Assembly (NCBI RefSeq): GCF_028769735.1
Contig: NC_088171.1
Location: 133,905,033 to 133,969,032, forward strand
Direction: 5' to 3'
Length of the DNA: 64,000 bases
Origin: Zonotrichia leucophrys gambelii
Taxonomy: Eukaryota; Chordata; Aves; Passeriformes; Passerellidae
Notes under the pieces: generated by a model
Told to the model about the DNA's origin: nothing
What the model saw: the letters and a program-made list of their open reading frames with translations, nothing else
Databases searched by the model: none
Made by a program: the position numbers and the translations under genes
In this document: positions 23,536-37,012 of the stretch, one piece after another
Layout of the letters: each line of letters opens with the position of its first letter
Position numbering within the stretch: position 1 is the stretch's first letter

Positions 23536-26500
23536 AGCAGATGTCAGATTCAGAAAAGATAGCGGCAAATTTCCAGCACTCTTCAGTTAATGCACTTAAC
23601 TGATGGAAAAAACTGTATGTAATTTTCCTTCAGGCAGAAATCATTTGGGGAGATGTGGTGTGGTATTGGCAGGAGAATCCTCGGAGTTCTGATAGCAGAA
23701 GTGGGATTTTAAAAGGTTGTTCTACATTTACTAGGAGACATGTGAACTTAACTGGGATATACAGATTTAGGAGGTTTTATGACTCTTCTGCAATCACTGT
23801 ACTCTAAAACCAGGTGAACATTTCATACCCTTAGGAACTGTACTACTGGTCTCATTATCATTGCAAAGCTAATCACCATTCCCATCTAGCTGAAAAGAAA
23901 TCTTTTCTTGGAAAAAAATATCATATTTTCTGTAATCTAAATTATTTAGAATACTGAGAAAAGGCTTTGCTCAGATTTATTTTCCTTGAAAACTTTCTGT
24001 TATCATTGCAACTTTCAGAATGCATTGCCCTTTAAGTGTAAATAATTGAAGAGCTATATGCCCATATGAAAAGAAAGAGAAAGCTCTTTCTGCTCTTACA
24101 TGTGACACTTCAGTATAAATGTGGCCTCTTTGAAAGTAAAGAATAAAATTATGCAAAACCTAAATTTAATTTTTGCTTAGAGATTGTCAGTAATATGATA
24201 TTGACACTAAGCAATAAGTGAGGCTTTGGTAAAAGAAAATTAAAAACTTGGTACTCTTGAGCAAATCCCACAGGAAAAAAAATAACAATGTCAACAATAA
24301 AACATCCACCTAATTATTCTAAATATAAATTAATGAAAAAAAAAATACAAACCAAAAAAGAAGTCCATGATTTACCAGCAGAAAATTTATTCCCTCATTG
24401 TGTGAGATGTGAAAAAGGATGCAATCCTTTCTGGGAAGGCATTCATCAGCTTGTCCTAGATTTTGGGGTAATTTTACAATATTTGACAGAGGAAATAAAA
24501 TTTTAAAAGGATAGTGGCCATGTGGAGGAGAGGGGAAATTTGTTTCTTTTTTTGTTTTAGTACCTTCCAATGTATAGTATGCTCATGAGGACACTGTTTT
24601 TTTGGCAAAAAACCTATTTGGTGGTGCAGCATGCATATTATTTTACTACAAGGTGACAATCCAGAGCTGAGGCTGCCAGAGCCCCTGATTGTTCACACTC
24701 ACTGTACATTAGCTCCCTCTCTGGCTTTCTTTCAGAGAAGTTAAGTGTGGGAGCAGCTCAGGCATGGTGCACCCTGCAGATGTGCTTTTCTCCACAATAC
24801 CTGTCCATCTCACACCAGAGCACATGAGATAGACAATGGAAGCCATGGCGTGGTGCAAATCCCAGCTACTTATGTTAAAGCCCCATGAAATATTTGCATT
24901 GAACAGGTTGCTTGGAGGCCTGATGTTATGAAAAAATAACACAGGTGACTGTGGGCAGTTTGGGAAGCCATGGCAGGACACCCCGAGCACCATGACACTG
25001 CCACATCTGCTGCTGGATGATGAGCAAATGTGCCTGTGCATACATCCCAGGAAAGAAGAATGGGGGCCTCCCACATGCAGGTAGTGTTTTGAAATTTACC
25101 TCATGAAGATGTGCTGAGAAGCCTAAATGAGAGGAACTTTTTTATTCCCAAGTGTGTAGGAAGGGATTTCTCCAGGTTGTGGGGAAGGTGTTTTGTGTCC
25201 TGCAGTACGAGAAAAGCTGTGGCACTGGGTCCTGGCATGGATAACCTCACCATGAGAACCCTTTGAGGAGAGGTCTGGTGTGAGAGATCAGGTTCACCAA
25301 AATTGTCCCTTGGTTCAGTGGCTTAGGATAGTGAGTGCTGCTGGAAGCCAGTGTACTTGAGCTCTTAAATTGATTATGTACTATTGCCCTGCTCTGCAGA
25401 GAACAGATTCCCCAGTACAATCTTCTGATGTTACTTCTGCTTACTAACATACATTGCAACCTCACATCAAATTTAAAGAGTCTATTTTTATTGTTAAAAG
25501 ACACTTGAAAATAATCAGTGCCAGATCAGATGCAAGGACTTTCTGGACTGTAAATGAACAGCAATATCCTACTTTGACTGTTACTTTCATCTTAGCATTT
25601 GTAGAGAACAGGTTGCTCTTACATTTGGTGACTGTCCAGGGGCCAGGCTTTCTATAAATATAACACACCTAATTCATAACCATGCAGCTAATATGTACTT
25701 GTTATCTAGGGGATTGGATTTATGCACCTAGCTCTTTGTAACACTAATTGCTCTGTTGTAGTTGCAAGGTAAGTCCTCTGTGCATAGGGGAGACAAAAGC
25801 TTTATCGCTACCTGCAAATCAGTAGAACACAAGATTAAATTCATGCAGAGAAAAATTTTTTCTTGATCATATAGGACTAAAATATAACTTCAAGGCTCAG
25901 TTTGAAGAGAGGATAATGGAGAACAATATGTCCCAGAGGAAACACTGTGAGACATTCTGCTTCTTGGAAATGCTTGGAAACATTTCAATGCCTGAGAGTC
26001 TCACTGTATGAGAAGAGTATACCTGCATGTCAAGGGTAGACAGTCCATGCCTTAGTGCCCAGCACCTTTGTTTGGTGACCTGGAAAACATGATTAAAGAG
26101 AGCCTGTCTCCCCTGAGGCAGTACTGACATCTTGGGGAATATCACCCATAGGGTGTTTTGGGACAGAACAGGAATGGTGAGAAACTCTCTTTCACCTCAG
26201 TTTCCTTGGTCAAAGGTTGACTTTTGCAAGACCCCTCAGAAACAGATAGAAAATAGCCTCTCCCCTTGCATCCTCCCCCCTTCCATCTTCTCTTGTCCCT
26301 CTCTGCATCCCCCTGCAAGGATCAGGAAGACTTGAGCTTACAGGGATTCTCAAATATTCACTGACTTCTTAAAGAGGAGCGAGAAAACAAGTGGCCCATC
26401 ACACTGCAAAATCAGAATAATAGAGGTGACAGAAATTAGAACATAACCCACATTTCACTTGGACCCTTAGTCACCTTTGTTTCTTTCATAACACATCCAC

Positions 26501-29500
26501 ACACACAGCTTCCCAGAGAGAGTAAAATGGACAGGAAATAAAGAAAGTCAAATTCTTTCTTCCTCTCTTTCTTTTAATTTCATACTATGCTGCAGTGACT
26601 CAGAGCTAAAGCCAAAATCCAAATTTTTAGTTTTGATTTTAGCATACAAAAATTATAGATATTCTTGACTAATAGGAAGTTAGAGAAGAAGATTTTGAGA
26701 TGTTTCAACATCCACTGCTCCATGTAAGGAGTTACTGCAAGTCAATTAAAAGCATCAGTTAAAAATAGCTTTCCCTTGATAAAGGAGATATTTCTCTCAT
26801 TAGGACACATTGCTACGTTCTATAACCTTACAGGGAAACAGCATTATCAGCTAAACTGCCCCGGTTTACTTTCTTTTGTCTAATTCTGTAACACCCACGT
26901 GTCTTACAGGGGAACCAGTTATGGTAGGTGTGGTGGAGTGTTTTACCAGTATTTGTTCTGAGACCTGATGTAGATGAAAATAAAGAAAATATATCCCAAC
27001 TCAGGGGAAATTAGAAAATTATCTGTTTAGAAAAAAATCTTTTGCAGTTTTAGGATAAAAACCAAAACAGTTTAATTTTGCAGGAGAAGGAAGAGAGACC
27101 ATGCAAAGCATCAGATTTGGAGAGAGTTGCCTGTACAAACTGATATAATTACAGGGAAACTTGGACAGCTATGGCCCTTGAGAGTGCTCCTTGAGCTGTA
27201 TCTCTTGAGAGGTGGCCTGGAGGCTTCTCAGAACAGGAGCCCTGCATTGAGAACATCTCCAGGATGCAGAGAAGAAACAGGGATATAGGCACACAGGCCC
27301 GTGAGAGCCCTTGCATCATCAGATCCACTTAACTGCTCCTGCAGACTACCAGGTGGTACCACTCTGTCCATCAGCTTATAAAATCCATCTTACAGCTAAT
27401 CAAGCTGCTGGATCCTGCTGGGTCTGAGATTCCTGTCCAGGAGTGCTGCACAGACCAATGGGCAGGTGTGGCACCTGTTGCCCTGCAGAGGTTTTCCCCT
27501 GTGCCCTTGTGCAACTGCTGAGGGCTCTCTCCCATTGGGCTGTGGAGGGAGAAGATGCCCCTGACCACAGAATTATAGTTTGGGCTCAGTTACGAGGTTG
27601 CCTGAAGCTGTAATGTATTTTTTGTAACAGTAAAATCTGCTAGCGAACTGATTTATTTTCCAGTAAAAATACAGATAGTTTAGAGTGGGAGGATTTCTCT
27701 GTGTTCAGATATATTTTTCTAAAACTGAAACAAAATATTTCTTTCATAATATTTTAGTTTAGCAGGTAACATAGAAGCTCTCTTCATTGTAGCTTTGTTA
27801 CTGCTTCTGCAGCAGGGAAAGAAGTATGAAAGGTGCAAACTGCAGGAAGACATGCAACACTTGTAGAGCTTTGAGTCCTGTGGGGGCTTTATGTCTTTTC
27901 CTTGCAATCTCAGAGCAAGCAAGTACACTGAAATGAGCACACATGAGAAGCCCAGAGCTCAGGGAAGCTGCTTTTGATGCCCTGCTGCAATCACCTGTAC
28001 CTGCTCCATCTGCAGTGCCTCTGTGGGCACTGCCTTTCTCCACCCAGCTCCATCACAAAATTTTTAGCCATAGGGTTTCAGTGGTTTCTCAGCCAAGCCC
28101 ATCCTCCCTCTTAGCTGGTGCATGGCACACAGAGTGATCACTGCTGGTGGCAGAGAGAGTAGCAAATGCAGAACTGAGACTGAAGTTTGCCATTCACAGA
28201 GCATCCCAACCCTGTGCCAAAAATCCCCAAGACCATTCTGGTAACATTTAACACTGAGTTTATTATTCCTCAGGCTACCCAGGCAGAGCTTGCATGTGGA
28301 CAGATGCTCCAAGATAGGCATGCAGAAGGAGCTGTCACATTCTCTGCTGCAGCTCCTCCCAAGGTGTCCCCTTCTCCAGACTCTCTACAGACTATGGGAT
28401 CTTCTCCTGCACCACACACACTGGGGATACCTTTAGGAAAGACTCTGGGGAAGTACGAACATTAACCAATGAACCGATTGGATTAGGAGCAGACCATGGA
28501 ACCCTAAGATCTGGCAGAACATTGCCCTATTCTCAGGAATTCCTGTCCAAGTATCTGCACACATTCTTGCCCATGGCTGGCAGAGAGTTTTTAGATGTCT
28601 CACATAAACAAGAAGCCTCTTTGACCCACACAGGTTTTCCATCTTGGTCTGAGTGCATGGAGATTTTGCTGTAGAGCACAAGAAAAAGCAGTTCTATTTC
28701 TGCCCATAAAACGACCAAGAGCAAGCAACCACCTTTCCTCTTGTTACAGAATATTGCCATGGTTTCATGGAAGAAAACAAATATATATTTCGTCTTCTGA
28801 AAAAAATAATGATTTTACATTTCCCCAGTTCCTCCTTATACAGTTCTTGTCAGACACAGAAGCACACTTATTTATTTCCCGTCTGTGTTTACAAAGTCTT
28901 GCAAATAGTCATAAAGGATTTTTGACACCTAGAATTATGATTCCAGGGCCAGGATATTTTTGCCTGCACCAGCAACACACAGCACCTGTAAAACTGCCTT
29001 CATTACTGTGCTCTTGGGGATTTCTCTTATGTGAGTCCACGGTTTATAAATTGCTCTGGATAGTAAAGCATACTGATCCCAAAAGAACCAGCTTTTGCAG
29101 CCTCACTCAGAAGGTGTGCCATATCACTTAATCATGTCTCTCATGGATTCCAGGGCTGAGAACTGCAGCAGCTTTGTATCAGAATTTAGATTTTGGAGAA
29201 TATCTGCAGCTAACTGAATTCTCCTTCCAGCAGCAGCAGATGTCTGTGTGTCAGTTCACACAGTAGTTCACCAAGGAGCTTGTAAAAAATTATTTCCAGG
29301 GCAATCCTTTCAGGTCAGCGGTTTGCAAACAAATTTTTAGATACAAACAAAATGTTTTATTTCCCCATAGGCATGAGGACAATAAACAAAAGAATCCCTG
29401 TACTCAATATGTGTCTCCTTCAGAAATTCTTCATTTTCTTTGGAATCTGGTATGAGATACCTTCTTCAAATTTTAGTATAGGCTTTTGCTTTTTAAATAT

Positions 29501-32370
29501 TTTAAAGAACCATTTAGTTCATGTGTTCATTAAGCTGGATGAAATTTCTCTGAAAGGTGGAGATTATGCCTGACAGAAAATCCTTGAGTAAATAAATTCT
29601 TGCAAAGAATACAAGTTTAGATGCTGTTTCTGTAAATAAGGAAGCAAGGTCCAATTTTTTGAGGTAATTTGAATTGTGAGTGAGTTCAAGGACATTAAGA
29701 CCCCTGGTGCTAAGAGTCATTTAAATAGAGCCTTTTAAATAAATAGCTACAATGTCTGTTGCCTGTTTCCCACAATGTTCTGGTAACAGCAGATTCACTA
29801 AAATGCCTTTAAATTTTAAAGAGTAAGGCAATAAAATGAATAAAACACTACAGAACCCCAGGTGTCCAGCTAAGATTCCCTGCAGCAGAAAAACACCCAA
29901 ACAGAGCTGATTTTTTAATATCTTTGATGTGAGAGAAGGCATAATGAGCTCAACAGTATTAGTTTCTAAGGAGACACATGCAGAAATTAGCTCCATTTTG
30001 CTTAATAAACTGTTAAACAAAAATGGTTTTGATGTCAGACTTGGTGAAGATGAGATTTAAATCTTTTTATCATCTGCTCTCTGGGATGTTCTTATTTGAA
30101 CAAAATAAAACTCATCTCTTTAAATTAATGAGAGTCTTCATTTCAGGATCATAGTTTGTAAAGTGTGCATTAGATCTAGTCAACATCTGTTAAACTAAAA
30201 CAGCTATTCAAGTACAATTAAAATTTTTCTAGTAATTTTGCATTTTGGTCCATGTTATAGTCTGGTGCTGACAAATAGATGAAGTGACTCAGATAAATTC
30301 ATGCTGTCTTCATAATAGATGTCATTTTCTGGAGCTTGTTAAAATTTTGGCTTTGAGGAGTTCATTAGCAACATTTTCACAGTGAACCTTACCCTTTTTA
30401 AACAAATCTTTTGGGGTTTTGGAGTAATTTTACCATGCGGAAATGAAATCTTTGGAAACCTAGAAAAAGAAAGAAATCAAGCGGCATTTAAGCAACTGAA
30501 ATAGTTCTTTCTCCAAACCTAACAAGTGAAAGAGATACTTCCACACTCTTGGAAGACTTGCTTTCAAGTTTGGAAAAATGGAGCCACTTCCACAGTGAAG
30601 GCAACTTCCTGCCCAGCAGATTCCCACTCTTTCCTGCAGGATCCTCAGGGCAGCCAGGGCAGTGGGGTGGTGGGTTTCCCGTGGGACACAGGGCTGCCCA
30701 TCACTCCCATTCCCAATGGCAAGGAATGGCACACTGTCAATAGACCTGCTTCAGCCCAGTCCTTCAGCCACAGGGAGGGGTTTAAGAAGAGCTCAGGTGT
30801 TTCAGCACCACACTTGAGATGACAGTGTTGGCACACTCTGCATCCTTCCAGAAATTTCTGCAGTATTTTGAAGTACCTTGAGTTCAAACAACTAAGATAG
30901 CAATTGTAAAGGCTAACTTTACCTTGGTTATAGTGACTGACATAAATAAAATTACTTTAGAGAGTTGAAAAGGTTAGTTTCCCTAGTCCGTTCCATTGCT
31001 ATTGTCTGCTTATCATCAGGATTTGTTGATTATTTGTTAACATATTAAATATTCATTTCTGTGGGAAAATGGGTTCATTTAGGATATATCCACATGCCTG
31101 CATACCTGTCCATAGATGCATGCTGACTACATGCTTACTACTGAGCAAAGCCCTGAGGAGGGGCAGAGGAACTTGTGTTCTGGTTGCAGCAGTAACTTCT
31201 GCATGGAGCTGCCCAGAGAAGCTTGCCCTGAATCCCTGGGGATGTCAATCACACCAGACAGCCTGTACTAGAGCTGTGGCACTGCAAAGAGATTTCACAG
31301 ACACCAAACCACACCTGGCATCACAGCTGGTAACTTGCTGTTGGGGCCTGATTCTTTACTCAGCACTCACCCCTTTCTAAAACTGGAGGGAATATTAAAA
31401 GTAGAGTTCTTTAACACATCAGCCAAAGTTTCAAATAGCAGATATCACTAATGCTTGTTCAATTCCTTCTGAAATTTGTCATTCCAAGTCTAATGCCACT
31501 GTCATTGTCATTTTTTCATAAATAAATAAATATGCAAATAAACAACCTTTAGACCCATGGAATAACAAGTGATACCATTTCTTTTAATGACTACATTTTT
31601 CCAAGTCAGTGGAAGAAAAATTGCTGTGTTCTAGTCTCTCTGGCTCATTAACTCCAGAAATCTGATAATGATTTTAATGTAAAAGAATCATGTTAGGTTT
31701 TAAATGGGGACAAAATAAAACATGCACAGGAATAAATTAACCTGTTACATCCCCCAAACGATTGCTTTCCCTGACCTGGAATTTGCATAGACAAGTGCCT
31801 TACAAACAAGTACACAAACCTGTGGTTCAGCTCAAAATATTGAAAATAGTTGGGAAATTCTGTCCCTATAGATAGACCCTATGTTAGATGTTTTCTGGTC
31901 CTGCTCTTTCCCATGGTGTCTCCAAATCCAGAGCATTGCACAGTAGCTGCAGCAGGTACAACAGGGCAGAGTAGGAATTAGCAAAGAACAGAAGCACATC
32001 TGTTCCTTGGAGCATCAATGCAAAATGCAAGAGCAAGCAGCATTAAGGCTTTTATTAAATCAGAACAGTCACAGCTGTTATTTCCATTCCAACTTCTAGT
32101 GACTGTTACTCAAGAAATCTCATGTTCTATCATGTGTTTTGAGCTCCAGCTTCGGTGTAAATATGTGTTAGAAGAACAATCTCTTGGTTGAAAGGTGGTA
32201 GTCTTTAAGTGTGATGTAAGTTGGGAACCACCAAACATTTTGTCTTCAGAACTAGCTGGAGAAGAGTGGATTAAGGAGAACTATGGAAGATTACAGGAAG
32301 TTTCTCAGAAAAGGAGAACAAAACCACTCTGGGCATCATATAAGGAGCTTGACGGTTTCAATTGCAGAAG
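23536..32370. other. Unique noncoding DNA between two CR1 copies
   Basis: No exon, RNA gene or recognised transposon was found in nearly 9 kb. Open frames reach 125 codons (28754-29131) but lack any family motif and overlap frames on the other strand. A pyrimidine-rich tract lies at about 26258-26315 and another at about 26549-26580. The match to the miR-128 seed region near 30378 was rejected. Confidence 0.5.
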
Positions 32371-32626
32371 TCAAGAGGCAATGAGCATGAACTGAAACAC
32401 AAGAGATTTCTTCTGAGCATCATAAAACACTTTTTCACTGTGAGGGTGTCTGAGCACTGGCACAGGTTTCCCAGAGAGGCTGTGGAGACTGCACCCTTGA
32501 AAATATTCCCAGGTTGTATGTACATAGTCCTGGGCAAGTGGCTCTAGGTGGCCTTGCTTGAGCAGGGGGGTTGAACCAGATGACCTCCAGAGGTCCCTTC
32601 CAGCCTCAACCATTCTGTGGTTCTGA
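32371..32626 (+). mobile_element. CR1 LINE, well-preserved 3' end
   Basis: From AGGCAATGAGCATGAACTG the sequence tracks the bird CR1 3' end closely: CACTTTTTCACTGTGAGGGT, GTCTGAGCACTGGCACAGG, CCCAGAGAGGCTGTGGAGAC, CTTGAGCAGGGGGGTTGAAC and CAGATGACCTCCAGAGGTCC. It finishes CCATTCTGTGGTTCTG, the octamer tail. It is the best-kept CR1 in the window and so probably the youngest of the plus-strand copies. The minus-strand open frame across it (32371-32676) is only an antisense translation of the repeat. CR1 insertion seldom leaves clear target duplications, and none is evident here. Confidence 0.95.
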
Positions 32627-35600
32627 GAGATCAGAACAACCAGAAATAAGCTAATGTAATGATTACTAGGTAACACTACCTAAAGGTATGCATTTGCAAT
32701 GCACATGAGGAACTGTTCCCACTGACCTTCACGTGTAACCTCAGCCAGAGTATAAGCAGCAGAACCTCAAAATTGAAAAGTTACAAGTTATGTGGAGAAA
32801 GGGCAGTTAAGAGAAACTTAAAAAACAACTGGAAACAGATCTGCTGAATCCTCAGGAAAAACCCTGGGAAGTCATTAGACAATTAATTTTGGTTTTTATC
32901 CAAAATACAGTTCTTACTAAGGACTGCAGAAGGAAATTCATTTCCACTGTTCAAGCTTGATAAAACCGTCAGCTCTGCATGGAAAGCACGCTGTCCAATA
33001 CTTCAAAACAGTTCTGTTATAACCTGTCAGAAGGAGTAAGGAAAAGAAGCTATGAATGAAAATCTGTATTTGAGAGAAGAGTCAATCTCTGAAAGTCTGA
33101 GCAAGGCTTAATCAAATCAGGTAATCTCTTTATCCTTGGCACGGTCTAAGCATACTTCACAGGGCAATGTGTTCCTGCAGGATATATGGGCAGCAGTAGA
33201 ACATTTTCCACTCCTAGGGAAAGGAAAAAGGCTACTGCATTTACGTGTTTTCTTCAGGATAGTGTTGAGAACTTCAGAAAACATTTTGAGATAAGTATTC
33301 CAGAAGGAAAAAAATACGGAAGTTGGAGGGGTGTTTTTTGTTGGCTCTTTTTCCCAAGTGGAAGTATACTAAATAATTTATCAGATTGAAGGCACTGTTT
33401 GGCATTGGAAGGAGGAATTATTCTGTAAATCTGGTTTGAAAATGAGTTCATGTGTTGGAGAGGTCTGTTTGGTGAAGGCTAGGTTTGAAGCTGCACCTCC
33501 AGAGGCACCAGGGAACCAGCCAAAATCACATGCTGGGTTAGTAAGAGCCTAAGGAACAGGGAGGAAGCCAGAAGCTGCTGAGTTTGCCAGCAGGAGTCTT
33601 AGGGAGGTAGGTAGGGTACACATCTGTGTTTCTGAATGCTTATTTGTCATCATCACATGCTTTGTCTTGAAACATTTCCAGTTGCTCAAAAATGCACCAG
33701 GGAATGAGCGATCTCTGAGATATCCAGGTCCACAGGTCTGCAGGGAGGATCTTTGTGCCTCTCCTTCCTTAAAGGCAGCAAGCAGATCTGGATTTAGAGG
33801 CTGGATGCACCTCTTCCTCCTGGTGCAATTGGATCTTTAGCTTATATCTGAGGCACTCATCACTGCAATGTAATCCCTTGTGATATGTAAATCCTTACAT
33901 GGTGAAACAGGACTCATTTTAGGAGTATCCTAGTCCACCAGGCTCATTCTCTGCATTCATAGGGGAGGGAATTCCAGGTTGTTCCTCAGATAAAACACCC
34001 TGCTCCAAAGCAGGACACTGATGTGATGACAAAGCATATGGTAACTGTGGAAAGGCAACATGATGCCATGACATGTGATGCCTCTATCCTCTATCTGCAA
34101 GAACAGGAACACCAGCACTTGCAGACGTATCAGATTTTTCATCAGTTAGAAATGCAAGGTCTGAAACATGCTACTAGCTCCTTGTCCATACAGACCAGCT
34201 TTTGGAATTGAGACAAGACTGGTATGGGCTAAATCAGGTTTGCTGCTGGTCTAGCAGCCAAGCAATGCCTCTCTCTCTGCTCCTTTCAGAAATGTAATAC
34301 CCACTTTTGGGGAATCTGAATTTAAAAGAAACAAGCCTGTGTCCTGTCCGTCATGCAACTGCCCAACACAGGCTGGGTTTGAAGGAACAGCACTTCTGGA
34401 GATGACACCTGTGGATGATTCAGAGGTCAGTATGTGTTAGTGACCATTCCCAATTAATAGTACACCCCTTTCATCTTGTTTATGTGTGCAGATGCTCCTT
34501 AAGCAACAGACAACCAAATTCCTCTGGCTCCCCATACCACAGTGAATACCACAGCACCTCAGGGAAACCCCACTGGTAACAAAAGTTATATAAAACTTGT
34601 AAAAACACTGACTAAGAAACCTGTCATCCTTTCTTTTACTGGTCAAGTGGTGATACCTTCCACTCATGAAAAGTGATCCATGGATAACTAACTATTCCCT
34701 CTACCTTTTCTGGATATTGAGGTAATAATCTTTAAACTCCTTAGTGAGTGTGGCCATGGGCAGAGAGAGCTACACAGACAGGAGATAGCAGTCTGTATCC
34801 TAAACATAGATTCTGCCCTTCCTTTACCTTACCATTGGTTTAGAAATCAATGTTTGGTTTGGACTTAACATAGCAGGAAACCACAAACCACAAGGACAAG
34901 ATACAGCTTCTCTGGCATCCACTCAAACTTTGTAGGCAAGGAAAAGCTAGACCTAAAATCATGCCCAGGATGGTCTCTCTCCAGCCATTGTAGCAGAGCT
35001 GGAGTCTTCAGGGGATAGATAGAACAGAGGCACTACCTCCAAATCTGACTCTTTCTACCTAAAATGGAAGGCTGAACCCACCTGCATAAGAAACCACCAG
35101 TGCAGGGCCACACACCCATCCTAGCTGGGAGATTTGGCTGAGGCTCTGCCTGGAGTGCTTTCTGTCTTACTGTGACTCTGGCCAAGGATAGCAATGTATC
35201 GCAGCAGTACTTCTCACCTCTCTTCAGAAATATTCAACACCCACTTATGGGATGTGCTGTCAAATATAAACCCAAGAGTTATAGAAGTGACTACGGACAC
35301 TCTGCATGTGTTTTTGAGCAATTATCCTAGGGTGACTGAAGGAACTTTATTTCTTTAGAAAAAGAGGAGTAACAACAAAAGCTTGGGGTTTTATTTTGTT
35401 TAGTACATGGAAACTATAATTACAAAAATAAGGTTTAAAATTGCTGAAGAGTCTTCATAAAGGCAAACAAAAGAACAAAGAACAAACAAACTTCTGTTTG
35501 AGAATGTAAATTTTCTTAAGCATTTGGGTAAATAGAAAAAGGGAAGAGGTCTTTTCAGCCAGGTTGCTGAAAGGAGCTAACTCATACAAAGAGAAATTTT

Positions 35601-35682
35601 CTCCTCCTAACGGATTATTTTTCTGCTAAAAGAAGCATACAGGGAAGGATAGGATGACAAAAACCTGCTTTATCACTTTACC

Positions 35683-35694
35683 AAAAAAAAAAAA
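35683..35694 (+). repeat. A12 mononucleotide run
   Basis: Twelve consecutive A bases between CC and CC. A simple slippage-prone run in unique DNA. Confidence 0.8.
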
Positions 35695-36977
35695 CCAACA
35701 AACCACTCGCCAAGCTCTGAAAAGTGGGATGGGTGAGTGGTGAGCAAAGGACAAAGGGAACTTCTGAAAGCCTCATTTTCCCAGTCAGCATGTAGCAGAC
35801 CTTCCTAGAGGCTTCTCTTCTCAGTTTACCATGGCAAAGGAAAGAATTGTTCAGCAGCTTTGAGTGCCCTGGCAAAGAAGACGAGTGTAGTGACCAAAGG
35901 TGGAGCGAACTGTGAGATATTTATGAGACAGCTCTGTATGAATGTCTATTTTACTAGCACATGATATCCCAAATTAGATATATCCTAGAGGTAGCCAGGC
36001 ACTAAATTAGAAAGAGGATCAATTTTGCACAATACACCTTGTTCGAGCTGTATGCCGCTAGGCAATCAGCAGCTCCCTGGAAAGGTGACTTCTTTTTTAC
36101 AGACAATTGGTATAAGATATACTTTCCTTAAAATTGCTTCAGGTTTTCAGAAAATGATGGTGTTATCAAGCAGCATTATGAAGAATCAAAAATGTTGTCT
36201 TTCACACAAGATGTTGTTCAAAGGTAGAACTCTGACACAGGGTGTTGGGGAGACCAAAATATCAGTGCAACACAACAGATTGCTGGAAAATTTATAGATA
36301 GATGCAGCTTTCTGCTCCAAAGATCTCTAAATGGCACAATTTTTTCCCCCACAATGGAGAAATCATGTTAGGGAAAGAGAGTAAATTAAGAGGTAATATC
36401 CAGGAAGACATACAAAAAGAAGCGTCAGCCAATCATGTCTATTTTTTACACATAGTCTTCAAGATTTTCGTTACTGGGTGGTGCTGGAGACACAGCTCTC
36501 TGCACAGTCTTTTCATTCATTCTTCACTTTGTATATTTTTATTGTAACAAATATTATGATCAGATACTTGTGTGAATATAAAATACCACTTTTCTTGATT
36601 GTTTCATAAATGGTCAGCCACCAGTGCTCAGCTCACTTCCAACCAGAGGTAAGAGAAAGGAGGAGCATATCATAGACATCAGTACTTTGGCAATGTTGAT
36701 AGCCAGAATACCACATTTCCACTATTAAAGGCCTCTGTCTACAAAGTAGGCAAGTTTGCCCTTCATTTGAGCAAGTCTCTTGAGACTGACACGGCTGCAT
36801 AAAGTTTAGAATAGGAGGGAGGGCATTTTAAGCACTTGCTATCAGAGTCACAAGATTTCCTAACAAAATTCCAGGATTAACCTTATCAAAGTTCCACAGC
36901 TACCTAGGTAGCCTTTGGTATGACTTGACTCCAGAAATGAGAAGATTCACTGAACCATTCAAGGCCTTCATTCCCAC

Positions 36978-37012
36978 AAAAGAAAAAAAAAAAAAAAAAA
37001 GAAAAAAAAAAA
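36978..37012 (+). repeat. Poly(A) tract
   Basis: Thirty-five bases of A interrupted by two G residues. CR1 elements do not end in poly(A), and no AATAAA or gene-like sequence lies just upstream, so I do not read this as the tail of a processed pseudogene. On the minus strand it would be a T-run. Length is likely to vary between individuals. Confidence 0.8.

Noticed and set aside
30376..30400. TCACAGTGAACC, identical to the first 12 bases of miR-128
   Set aside because: The rest of the mature sequence does not match and the flanks do not fold into the known hairpin.
32371..32676. 101-codon minus-strand frame
   Set aside because: It is the antisense translation of the CR1 3' end at 32371-32626.
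36600..37012. Processed pseudogene ending in the poly(A) tract
   Set aside because: No coding similarity, no AATAAA just upstream and no target duplication were found.
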